17,505 nucleotides of DNA from Gammaproteobacteria bacterium (lineage in GTDB: Bacteria; Pseudomonadota; Gammaproteobacteria; UBA9214), in NCBI GenBank assembly GCA_003454335.1, contig DMKK01000039.1, forward strand, positions 1-17,505. Reading direction: 5' to 3'. The translations under genes and the position numbers were made by a program. The notes under the pieces are model-generated. The model was not told where the DNA came from and ran no database searches. It saw nothing but the letters and a program-made list of their open reading frames with translations. Positions 1-6,674 of the stretch are shown here, in pieces (within the stretch, counting starts at the first letter, position 1; every line of letters starts with the position of its first letter).

Positions 1-924
1 GTCGGCAAGACCGTGACGCTGATGGAGCTGATTCGCAACATCGCGGTGGAACACAGTGGTTACTCCGTGTTCGCCGGTGTGGGTGAGCGTACCCGTGAGG
101 GTAACGACTTCTACCACGAAATGAAGGAAGGCGGTGTGCTCGACAAGGTGTCGCTGGTGTACGGGCAAATGAACGAGCCGCCCGGCAACCGGCTGCGCGT
201 GGCGCTTACCGGCCTGACCATGGCCGAGAATTTCCGCGACGATGGACGTGATGTGCTGATGTTCATTGACAACATCTACCGTTACACCCTGGCAGGTACC
301 GAGGTGTCCGCACTGCTGGGCCGTATGCCGTCGGCCGTAGGCTACCAGCCGACACTGGCTGAGGAAATGGGCGTACTGCAGGAGCGCATTACCTCCACCA
401 AGACCGGTTCGATTTCATCCTTCCAGGCTGTGTATGTGCCGGCGGACGATCTCACCGACCCGTCACCGGCCACCACCTTTGCCCATCTTGACGCCACGCT
501 GGTATTGTCACGCAAGATTGCCGAGCAGGGTATCTACCCGTCGGTGGATCCGCTGGATTCCACCTCGCGTATTCTCGATCCCAATGTCGTCGGTGCGGAT
601 CACTACGATACGGCACGCGCCGTACAGGGTACGCTGCAGCGTTACAGCGAACTCAAGGACATCATCGCCATTCTGGGTATGGATGAACTGTCGGACGAAG
701 ACAAGCTGGTGGTTACCCGGGCGCGCAAGATCCAGCGCTTCCTGTCACAGCCGTTCTTCGTGGCCGAGACCTTTACCGGCACCGCGGGCAAGTATGTATC
801 ACTGAAAGATGCCATTGCCGGCTTCAAGGGAATCATCAATGGTGAATACGACGACCTGCCGGAACAGGCGTTTTACATGGTCGGTGGCATCGAAGAAGCC
901 GTCGAGAAGGCCAAGGCACTGTAA
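1..924 (+). CDS. atpD: F1F0 ATP synthase subunit beta, 5'-truncated by window edge
   Basis: Catalytic beta subunit of the F1 sector, which makes ATP from ADP and phosphate on the cytoplasmic face of the membrane. The reading frame is open from base 1, so about 150 N-terminal residues lie outside the window; 307 residues are visible, against about 460 in the full protein. The first visible residues, VGKTVTLMEL, are the end of the Walker A P-loop. GVGERTREGNDFYHEM (catalytic Glu region), the Walker B stretch VLMFIDNIYRYTLAGTE and SALLGRMPSAVGYQPTLAEE are the family signatures. The C-terminal helical domain ends in EEAVEKAKAL. atpC follows 12 nt after the stop, the standard atp operon order. Identity is essentially certain; no lesion is seen in the visible part. 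Confidence 0.98.
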   Translation, partial: VGKTVTLMELIRNIAVEHSGYSVFAGVGERTREGNDFYHEMKEGGVLDKVSLVYGQMNEPPGNRLRVALTGLTMAENFRDDGRDVLMFIDNIYRYTLAGTEVSALLGRMPSAVGYQPTLAEEMGVLQERITSTKTGSISSFQAVYVPADDLTDPSPATTFAHLDATLVLSRKIAEQGIYPSVDPLDSTSRILDPNVVGADHYDTARAVQGTLQRYSELKDIIAILGMDELSDEDKLVVTRARKIQRFLSQPFFVAETFTGTAGKYVSLKDAIAGFKGIINGEYDDLPEQAFYMVGGIEEAVEKAKAL

Positions 925-936
925 CGGACTGATAAG

Positions 937-1356
937 ATGGCCATGACACTACACGTTGACATCGTCAGCGCTGAAGCCGAAATTTTCTCGGGAACAGCGA
1001 CGATGGTCTTTGCACCCGCCGAGATGGGCGAGGTGGGTATTGCACCGCGCCATACTCCCCTGTTAACGCGCCTGAAACCCGGTGAAGTAAGGGTGCAAAC
1101 ACAGGAAGGCGAGGAGCTGTCATTCTTTGTTTCCGGCGGCATGCTGGAAATACAGCCGCATGTCGTCACGATCCTGTCGGATACTGCCATTCGGGCGGAC
1201 CATCTGGATGAGGCCCAGGCACTGGAAGCCAAGGAACGCGCCGAGAAACTGCTCGCCGACAGGTCAGCCGATCTTGACTATGCCAAGGCGCAGTCAGAAC
1301 TGGCCCAGTCCATTGCACAGCTGGCAGCGATCAAAAAACTGCGTGCAAGATCCTGA
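937..1356 (+). CDS. atpC: F1F0 ATP synthase subunit epsilon
   Basis: Epsilon subunit of the F1 central stalk, which couples rotor to catalytic head and inhibits ATP hydrolysis. The product is 139 residues, the normal size. The start MAMTLHVDIVSAEAEIFSG matches the typical gammaproteobacterial N terminus, including the MAMT opening, which favours ATG 937 over the in-frame ATG at 943. The N-terminal beta-sandwich carries GEVGIAPRHTPLLTRLKPG and SFFVSGGMLEIQPHVVTILSD. The C-terminal helical pair is Ala/Glu/Lys-rich (residues about 88-138). It lies 12 nt after atpD and its stop TGA overlaps the ATG of the next gene in a TGATG junction, suggesting coupled translation. Confidence 0.97.
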   Translation: MAMTLHVDIVSAEAEIFSGTATMVFAPAEMGEVGIAPRHTPLLTRLKPGEVRVQTQEGEELSFFVSGGMLEIQPHVVTILSDTAIRADHLDEAQALEAKERAEKLLADRSADLDYAKAQSELAQSIAQLAAIKKLRARS

Positions 1357-1844
1357 TGGCCGAACAGATTGTAGAGCAGCACAAGGTCGTCTCTTTCGTT
1401 TACTCGATTGTTGATGCGTCCGGCGAACTGCTGGAACAGTCCGATTTGCCCATCAGTTATGTCCACGGTGGCAAGCATGACCTGTTCGAAAAAGTTGAAC
1501 AGGGGCTTGATGGGTCCATAGTTAACGATATGGTTGAAGTCTCGCTGACACCGGACGAAGCTTTTGGACCCCATGACCCGGAGTTAACCTACACGGACAG
1601 TATCGAAAATGTGCCGGAGGAATTTCGTTCCGTGGGTGCCGAGGTCGAAATGATGAATGATCAGGGTGACTCCAGAAAATTCACGGTAACCCGGATCGAA
1701 AACGGCAAACTGACGGTTGATGGCAATCACCCCATGGCTGGCAAGGCCATCACCTTTCGTATCAAGGTCACTGCAATCCGGGATGCCACTCCGGCAGAGA
1801 TAACCAATGGCGTTGAAGCCATGGAGATGCCGGTACTGCATTAA
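1356..1844 (+). CDS. FKBP-type peptidyl-prolyl cis-trans isomerase, SlyD-like
   Basis: Predicted cytoplasmic prolyl isomerase and chaperone of 162 residues. The order fits the SlyD/FkpB family: an N-terminal FKBP half (VVSFVYSIVDASGELLEQSD, then the flap segment PISYVHGG), an insert-in-flap region after DEAFGPHDPE (about residues 70-125), and a closing FKBP strand with the family signature VDGNHPMAGKAITFRIKV followed by IRDATPAEITNG. It has no signal peptide and no His/Cys-rich metal-binding tail like that of E. coli SlyD; it stops soon after the core, at EMPVLH. Its ATG shares one base with the atpC stop, so it should be translated from the atp transcript. That position is unusual, since atpC is more often followed directly by glmU. 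Whether it serves ATP synthase assembly is only a guess from position. Confidence 0.9.
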   Translation: MAEQIVEQHKVVSFVYSIVDASGELLEQSDLPISYVHGGKHDLFEKVEQGLDGSIVNDMVEVSLTPDEAFGPHDPELTYTDSIENVPEEFRSVGAEVEMMNDQGDSRKFTVTRIENGKLTVDGNHPMAGKAITFRIKVTAIRDATPAEITNGVEAMEMPVLH

Positions 1845-1873
1845 GCCGTACCCCGGCTAACACCGCGTTTCCT

Positions 1874-1889
1874 GCGAGGCGCACCTCGC
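1874..1889. other. Short hairpin in the gap between the SlyD-like gene and glmU
   Basis: A perfect 6-bp stem (gcgagg / cctcgc) closes a 4-base loop. No T-run follows, so it is not a convincing intrinsic terminator. The 191-bp gap from 1845 to 2035 holds several other small dyads, for example accgg-gtt-ccggt near 1965-1977. I see no convincing gene in it. It may be a 3' end or processing structure for the atp transcript. Confidence 0.35.
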
Positions 1890-2035
1890 CTAAAGCGCCT
1901 ACTGTTGGTGCGGTCAAATGCTTCCCGGTTCGCTGAACGTGGCAATATCCTCTTGAAGGAGCACCGGGTTCCGGTATTCCAGAATCACAGCTTATAGCCG
2001 TTAACTGCGTGTATTAATTTGATTATTTGTTCCCT

Positions 2036-3406
2036 ATGAGTCTAAGTATTATCATTCTGGCCGCAGGTCAGGGCACACGGATGCGCTCCGCACGTCCCAA
2101 GGTGCTACACCCACTCGCTGGCAGGCCCCTGCTGGCGCATGTCATCGATACCGCGCGAGCGTTACAAGGCTCTGATATTCACGTAGTTATTGGCCATGGC
2201 GCGGAACAGGTACAGGCGCTGATTCCGGATAGCGATATCCAGTGGGTGTTGCAGGCGGACCAGCTGGGAACGGGCCATGCTGTTGCCCAGGCAATGCCCG
2301 CCATAGCGGACGGCAATACGGTTCTGGTGATGTACGGCGATGTGCCGCTGGTGAGCAGGGAAACCCTGGAACCGCTGTGCAGCCTGGCCGCCCGGGGGAT
2401 GGCGGCACTATTGACCGCCGAGCTGGATAATCCGGCCGGTTATGGCCGCATTCTGCACCATGCCGATGGCAGTATCTGCGGCATTGTGGAGGAGAAAGAT
2501 GCCAGTTCAGCAGAGAAGGCGCTTCACGAAATCAATACCGGCTTTATTGCAGCACCGGCGGCACGCCTGCGTGGCTGGGTGGAGGCACTGGATAACAATA
2601 ATGCCCAGGGTGAATTTTATTTGACGGATGTTATTGCCCGTGCGGTTACCGAGGGCACCAGCGTGCGTGGTGTCATGGCTGAAAATATCAATGAAGTACT
2701 CGGTATTAATGACCGCAGACAACTGGCCGTGCAGGAACGCTGTTTCCAGCAACGCCAGGCGGAGCGCTGCCTGCAGGCAGGTATCACATTGCCGGATCCG
2801 GCGCGTTTTGACCTGCGTGGCGAGCTGACTGCCGGCCAGGATATATATATCGATATTAATGCCGTTCTGGAAGGAAAAATTATCCTGGGAGACCGTGTTA
2901 CGATCGGACCCAATGTCGTGATGCGCAATGCCACCGTGGGCGATGACGTAACCATTCTTGCCAACTGTGTCATCGAGGACGCGGAGATTGGTGCTGGCAG
3001 CCGCATTGGTCCCTTTGCCCGTCTGCGACCGGAGACCCGGCTGGCAGCGCACACGCATGTCGGTAATTTTGTCGAGATCAAGAAATCCGACGTGGGTGAG
3101 GGCTCCAAGATTAACCACCTTAGCTATATCGGTGATACCAGTATCGGGGCTGACGTGAACATCGGCGCCGGTACCATTACCTGCAATTATGACGGCGCCA
3201 ACAAGCACCGCACCGTCATCGGCGACCGCGTGTTTATAGGTTCAGACACCCAGCTGGTTGCGCCGGTTGAGATACAGGCAGGTGCCACCATCGGTGCCGG
3301 TTCCACTATTACACGCGATGTGCCAGCCAATGAGCTGACACTGAGTCGCACACAGCAACAAACACATACCGGCTGGAAGCGACCGGTTAAGAAACCCAAA
3401 GGATAG
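2036..3406 (+). CDS. glmU: Bifunctional GlmU: UDP-GlcNAc pyrophosphorylase / glucosamine-1-P N-acetyltransferase
   Basis: Makes UDP-N-acetylglucosamine in two steps: acetylation of glucosamine-1-phosphate by the C-terminal domain, then uridylylation by the N-terminal domain. Starting at ATG 2036 gives 456 residues, the same length as E. coli GlmU; an in-frame TTG nine bases upstream is less likely. The N-terminal nucleotidyltransferase motif is LAAGQGTRM...PKVLHPLAG, with YGDVPLV for metal binding and GEFYLTDV at the domain end. The C-terminal half is a left-handed beta-helix of hexapeptide repeats. It contains NFVEIKKS, NHLSYIGD with the probable catalytic His361, and GAGTITCNYDGANKHRT. There is no recognisable Shine-Dalgarno before the ATG, and the promoter is probably close to it. 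glmS begins 4 nt after the stop, so the two are co-transcribed. Confidence 0.97.
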   Translation: MSLSIIILAAGQGTRMRSARPKVLHPLAGRPLLAHVIDTARALQGSDIHVVIGHGAEQVQALIPDSDIQWVLQADQLGTGHAVAQAMPAIADGNTVLVMYGDVPLVSRETLEPLCSLAARGMAALLTAELDNPAGYGRILHHADGSICGIVEEKDASSAEKALHEINTGFIAAPAARLRGWVEALDNNNAQGEFYLTDVIARAVTEGTSVRGVMAENINEVLGINDRRQLAVQERCFQQRQAERCLQAGITLPDPARFDLRGELTAGQDIYIDINAVLEGKIILGDRVTIGPNVVMRNATVGDDVTILANCVIEDAEIGAGSRIGPFARLRPETRLAAHTHVGNFVEIKKSDVGEGSKINHLSYIGDTSIGADVNIGAGTITCNYDGANKHRTVIGDRVFIGSDTQLVAPVEIQAGATIGAGSTITRDVPANELTLSRTQQQTHTGWKRPVKKPKG

Positions 3407-3410
3407 GAAT

Positions 3411-5246
3411 ATGTGTGGAATTGTCGGCGCCGCCGCGCAGCGAAATGTCATCCCGCTACTGGTCAACGGCCTGAAGCGGCTGGAATACCGCGGTTATGAT
3501 TCCGCGGGTGTGGCCGTACAGAGTCAGCAGGCGCGACTGGAACGGGTGCGCAAGGTTGGCAAGGTGGTCGAGCTGACCAATGCACTGGAGCACACGCCGG
3601 TCAGCGGCCAGACAGGTATAGCCCACACGCGCTGGGCCACCCACGGTGAACCCAGTGAGAAAAATGCCCATCCCCATGTTTGCCATGAACGTGTGGCCGT
3701 GGTGCACAACGGCATTATCGAGAATCATGATGATCTGCGTGCCCGACAGCAGCAGGATGGCTATCGCTTTACCTCGCAGACCGATACCGAAGTTATCGTG
3801 CACCAGATTCATCTCTACCTCGACCAGGGTCAGGATTTACTGGCAGCGGTCAGCTCGACGGTGAATGATCTTGACGGGGCCTTTGCACTGGGCGTCATCA
3901 GCAAGGATGAGCCCGGACGGTTGATTGCCGCGCGGCGCGGCAGCCCGCTGGTAATCGGTATGGCGGATGGAGAAATTCTGATTGCCTCGGATGTTGCCGC
4001 TCTGGTGTCGGAAACAAAAAACTTTATCTTCCTTGAAGATGGCGATGTGGCGGATATTGCCTGGGACCACATGACCGTTTATGACGCGACCGGTACGGTC
4101 GTGGAGCGCCCGGTCAAGTCATCCAGCGTTACCCTGGATGCGACAGACAAGGGCGAGTATGCGCATTACATGCTCAAGGAAATCTTCGAGCAGCCGCGCG
4201 CCGTTGCCGACACCCTGGAGGGTAGAATCGGTAGCCACCAGGTGCTGGAAGAGGCCTTTGGCGCGGGTGCCGCGGACATCTTTGACACGGTGGCCGGGGT
4301 GCACATTATCGCCTGTGGTACCAGTTACCATGCGGGTATGATCGGTCGCTACTGGCTGGAATCTCTGGCGGGCGTGCCCTGCAGTGTGGAAGTGGCCAGT
4401 GAGTTTCGCTATCGTCATCCGGTAGTGCGCAATAATTCATTGATTGTAACCTTGTCCCAGTCCGGTGAAACAGCGGATACCCTGGCCGGTCTGCAGGAAG
4501 CCAAGCGACTGGGTTACGGCCACTCGCTTGCTATTTGCAACGTCCCGGAAAGTTCCCTGGTACGTGCCTCGGACCTGGTCCTGATGACGCATGCGGGACC
4601 GGAAATCGGCGTGGCCTCGACCAAGGCCTTCACGACACAACTGGTTGCCATGTTGTTGCTGACTATCGTACTGGGCCGCCGTCATGCCATGTCTGCAGAG
4701 GCAGAAGCCCACCTGGTGAACGAGCTGCGCAGTGTGCCCGGCAAGATTGAACATGCATTAACCCTGAACGAGCAGATCAGGTCGCTGGCAAAGGAGCATT
4801 TTGGCGACAAGCACAATGCATTGTTCCTTGGTCGTGGTGCCCAGTTTCCGGTAGCCATGGAAGGTGCACTCAAGCTCAAGGAGATTTCCTATATTCATGC
4901 CGAGGCCTATCCTGCCGGTGAACTGAAACACGGCCCGCTGGCGCTGGTGGATGACAATATGCCGGTTGTCGTGGTTGCGCCCAATAACGAATTGCTGGAG
5001 AAGCTCAGATCCAACCTGCAGGAAGTGCGTGCACGTGGCGGCAAGCTGATCGTATTTGCCGATGCGGATGTTGGCATGATCAGTTCACTGGGGGTGACGG
5101 CATTGCCGGTATCGCCCACCGAGGACGGCATTGCACCCATTATCTTCTCGGTACCGCTGCAATTGCTGGCGTATCATGTGGCCGTACTCAAGGGCACCGA
5201 CATCGATCAGCCACGCAACCTTGCCAAGTCCGTTACCGTCGAATAA
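3411..5246 (+). CDS. glmS: Glutamine--fructose-6-phosphate aminotransferase (isomerizing)
   Basis: First committed enzyme of amino-sugar synthesis: fructose-6-phosphate plus glutamine gives glucosamine-6-phosphate and glutamate, in the cytoplasm. The product is 611 residues (E. coli 609). Residue 2 is Cys (MCGIVGA), the N-terminal nucleophile after Met removal, with RLEYRGYDSAGV and AHTRWATHGEPSE completing the glutaminase domain. Two SIS sugar-isomerase domains follow: C302-GTSYHAG and VTLSQSGETADT in the first, GRGAQFPVAMEGALKLKE and AYPAGELKHGPLAL in the second. It ends in the canonical DQPRNLAKSVTVE tail. An AAAGGATAGGA stretch that includes the glmU stop serves as ribosome binding site. 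I see no intrinsic terminator directly downstream. Confidence 0.98.
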   Translation: MCGIVGAAAQRNVIPLLVNGLKRLEYRGYDSAGVAVQSQQARLERVRKVGKVVELTNALEHTPVSGQTGIAHTRWATHGEPSEKNAHPHVCHERVAVVHNGIIENHDDLRARQQQDGYRFTSQTDTEVIVHQIHLYLDQGQDLLAAVSSTVNDLDGAFALGVISKDEPGRLIAARRGSPLVIGMADGEILIASDVAALVSETKNFIFLEDGDVADIAWDHMTVYDATGTVVERPVKSSSVTLDATDKGEYAHYMLKEIFEQPRAVADTLEGRIGSHQVLEEAFGAGAADIFDTVAGVHIIACGTSYHAGMIGRYWLESLAGVPCSVEVASEFRYRHPVVRNNSLIVTLSQSGETADTLAGLQEAKRLGYGHSLAICNVPESSLVRASDLVLMTHAGPEIGVASTKAFTTQLVAMLLLTIVLGRRHAMSAEAEAHLVNELRSVPGKIEHALTLNEQIRSLAKEHFGDKHNALFLGRGAQFPVAMEGALKLKEISYIHAEAYPAGELKHGPLALVDDNMPVVVVAPNNELLEKLRSNLQEVRARGGKLIVFADADVGMISSLGVTALPVSPTEDGIAPIIFSVPLQLLAYHVAVLKGTDIDQPRNLAKSVTVE

Positions 5247-5353
5247 GCAGAACCCCATACCCGCAATCCCTGGTTCACAAAGTTATCCGCTAGTCCTTCC
5301 ATACTCCCTGAGAAGCCACACTCAAACTAAGCATTTGATATTCAAAGTATAGT

Positions 5354-5382
5354 TTGTTCTAATAATGATTATATGCTAATAT
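5354..5382 (+). promoter_or_regulatory. Predicted sigma-70 promoter for the small Cys protein gene
   Basis: A TTGTTC -35 (5354-5359), a 17-bp spacer and a TAATAT -10 (5377-5382) fit the sigma-70 consensus well and sit in a markedly AT-rich stretch (about 5325-5395). Transcription would begin near 5389, giving a leader of about 50 nt before the TTG at 5441. The start site is not proven. Confidence 0.6.
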
Positions 5383-5440
5383 AACCGGTTTATTGGAAAG
5401 GTGTCCGGACTTTTGGGTCGGGCAACAAAGGAGTAGAGAG

Positions 5441-5719
5441 TTGGATAAGGATTCAATGTTTTTCTGCATTCCCCAACAGGCTTATTTAAGTGTAAATACC
5501 TGCAAGAGTCTGCGTGAACGTCCAGTCGGCAAGGCGCCGGCCGGTGCCCCCCCCAAACTGATTGCCTGCGAAAAGTGTAATATGCACCCGCTGGTCGATA
5601 TTGCCAAGGTTCCGTTGGTCACACTGGAGGCCTATCTCGGTGGCTCCAGGCCAAAGACAGTTAACCTGAATTCGCCGAAGAATAAAAAGCTGCTGGCTGG
5701 ATTGCAGGAAGTTGCCTGA
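5441..5719 (+). CDS. Small cysteine-containing protein, function unknown
   Basis: Unrecognised cytoplasmic protein of about 92 residues (TTG start at 5441) or 87 (ATG at 5456). The TTG has a strong AAAGGAG site seven bases upstream; the ATG has only AAGG. An in-frame TTG at 5393 lies almost on the predicted transcription start, so it is unlikely. The protein has an isolated Cys in MFFCIPQQAY, a second in VNTCKSL, and a CEKC pair followed by NMHPLVDIAKVPLVTLEAYL. Four Cys, two of them a CxxC, could bind zinc or an Fe-S cluster, but no known family is recognised. There is no signal peptide or membrane segment. It has its own predicted promoter, and a MITE-like element begins nine bases after its stop. 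Confidence 0.65.
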   Translation: MDKDSMFFCIPQQAYLSVNTCKSLRERPVGKAPAGAPPKLIACEKCNMHPLVDIAKVPLVTLEAYLGGSRPKTVNLNSPKNKKLLAGLQEVA

Positions 5720-5727
5720 CAGCAGTC

Positions 5728-5895
5728 CTAGGAGCCTGTCGGACTTAGGCAATCGTAGCGAGCATGATGGGAGAGCGAGAACAAATGGCCACAATTTTGA
5801 GGCGCATAGTGGGCCTACGTAACGATAAATTGGGGACATTTGGGCCGCTCTCCCATCAGCGCAGTAGATTGTTCCTAAGTCCGACAGGCTCCTAG
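5728..5895. mobile_element. MITE-like palindromic element with 22-bp perfect terminal inverted repeats
   Basis: Bases 5728-5749 are the exact reverse complement of 5874-5895 (ends ctaggagcctgtcgg...). Moving inward, 5765-5777 is again perfectly complementary to 5846-5858 (tgatgggagagcg), and the stretches between are partly complementary, so the whole 168 bp is a long imperfect palindrome. The arms may stop at the GGAGCC/GGCTCC step, leaving a TA on each side that would fit a TA target duplication like that of IS630/mariner-type transposition. It has no coding capacity. This is what a non-autonomous element moved in trans by a transposase would look like. It lies between convergent genes, so as RNA it could also act as a bidirectional terminator-like hairpin. 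Confidence 0.75.
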
Positions 5896-6353
5896 TAGGT
5901 GTGATCTTTCCAGTTAGAGCCCCGACGCCGCTCCTTGCGTGACCGGCGGTCGGGGTTTTTATTGTCAAAGCGTACTTCCTGGCGCTGTTCACCTTGTTTG
6001 CGTCGATGCTGGCCGCGGTGGTCTTTCAGCCCCTTGAACTGACAGGTACACATGGCTGAGCTGCAGCCCTCCAGTGGCAGCTGCGGTGCTTCATCAAATG
6101 TGTATTGCCGGCCCAGCAGGGCTTGCGCTGCTTCGCAGCCGGCCTGGCCTATTTCCACTCCCCAGAACATCGAGTTGTTTTCCAGTTTATCCAGTCCCCC
6201 GAGTTTAGCCGGCGCCGCGGCCGCGGTATCCGTGGCACCCGTTGTGCGGCGGGCCGGTTTATGACGATGGGGCGGCGTCTGCTTGCCGCGCAACACCCAG
6301 AAAACACCAGCGACCAGGACGAGTATAACCAGCAGTACAATAAGTGCGTTCAT
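5892..6353 (-). CDS. Membrane-anchored hypothetical protein with Cys-rich C-terminal motif
   Basis: A 153-residue protein of unknown function. Residues about 3-21 (ALIVLLVILVLVAGVFWVL) form one hydrophobic anchor. A basic, Ala/Pro-rich linker follows (about 22-50), then a small soluble domain with ENNSMFWGVEIGQAGCEAAQ, LPLEGCSSAMCTCQF and KGLKDHRGQHRRKQGEQRQEVRF. The C-x5-C-x-C group with a trailing Asp/His/Arg cluster resembles a motif I have seen in uncharacterised proteobacterial proteins, but I cannot name a family. The basic tail (DRRSRKERRRGSNWKDHTY) ends in a TAG contributed by the adjacent repeat element, so the native C terminus may have been altered. A GAAGGGA site five bases before the ATG supports the start. 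Confidence 0.75.
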   Translation of the reverse strand: MNALIVLLVILVLVAGVFWVLRGKQTPPHRHKPARRTTGATDTAAAAPAKLGGLDKLENNSMFWGVEIGQAGCEAAQALLGRQYTFDEAPQLPLEGCSSAMCTCQFKGLKDHRGQHRRKQGEQRQEVRFDNKNPDRRSRKERRRGSNWKDHTY

Positions 6354-6674
6354 CGTATTCCCTTCAATGACAATGTGGTTGGCGGCGACGGTGTACTGCC
6401 GCTACACTAAGTATCAGAGTCACCGGGCAATCGCAAGCCCTGCGGTGCAACTGGCAGTTTACCATCAGGCTATCAGCCAGCTTCGTTTTGATTTGCCAGC
6501 CCGGACTTCTCAGCAGTCGGTGCGATATCGCGCAGCAAAATTGTTTTCACAAGAGATTTTCTGACTGAGTGAAATACCCGTGTGTATTTCCGAGGGAAGA
6601 AAATTGCTTGTGGGAACAAAGATCAGGCGAGATCGTGTCGATTTGGTAAGGAATCCGGGCTAAAATCACGCTCC
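6354..6674. other. Divergent intergenic region upstream of uvrD
   Basis: This 321-bp gap separates the minus-strand hypothetical gene from uvrD and must hold both promoters. No convincing gene is seen. A TAAAAT at 6661-6666 could be a uvrD -10, but no good -35 is placed correctly before it, and it would leave almost no leader. I do not see a CTGT-N8-ACAG LexA box of the kind that controls uvrD in E. coli. The one clear structure is the dyad at 6571-6590. Confidence 0.5.
6571..6590. promoter_or_regulatory. 20-bp dyad (7-6-7) upstream of uvrD, possible operator
   Basis: GAAATAC and GTATTTC are perfect reverse complements separated by CCGTGT. Size and spacing suit a dimeric regulator, and the dyad lies about 85 bp before the uvrD ATG. 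No T-run follows, so it is not a terminator. No regulator can be assigned from sequence. Confidence 0.35.

Noticed and set aside
1874..1889. Intrinsic terminator after the SlyD-like gene
   Set aside because: The stem is only 6 bp and no T-run follows; kept only as a hairpin.
2507..3208. Long minus-strand ORF of 233 codons inside glmU
   Set aside because: Shadow of the glmU coding frame; no recognisable domains or ribosome binding site.
5247..5353. Intrinsic terminator or small RNA gene after glmS
   Set aside because: No GC-rich stem with a T-run and no other recognisable structure.
6582..6674. N-terminal extension of UvrD by 31 residues
   Set aside because: MDVSRIIDPLN at 6675 matches the family start and gives the usual length; the extension is Lys/Arg/Cys-rich and unlike UvrD.
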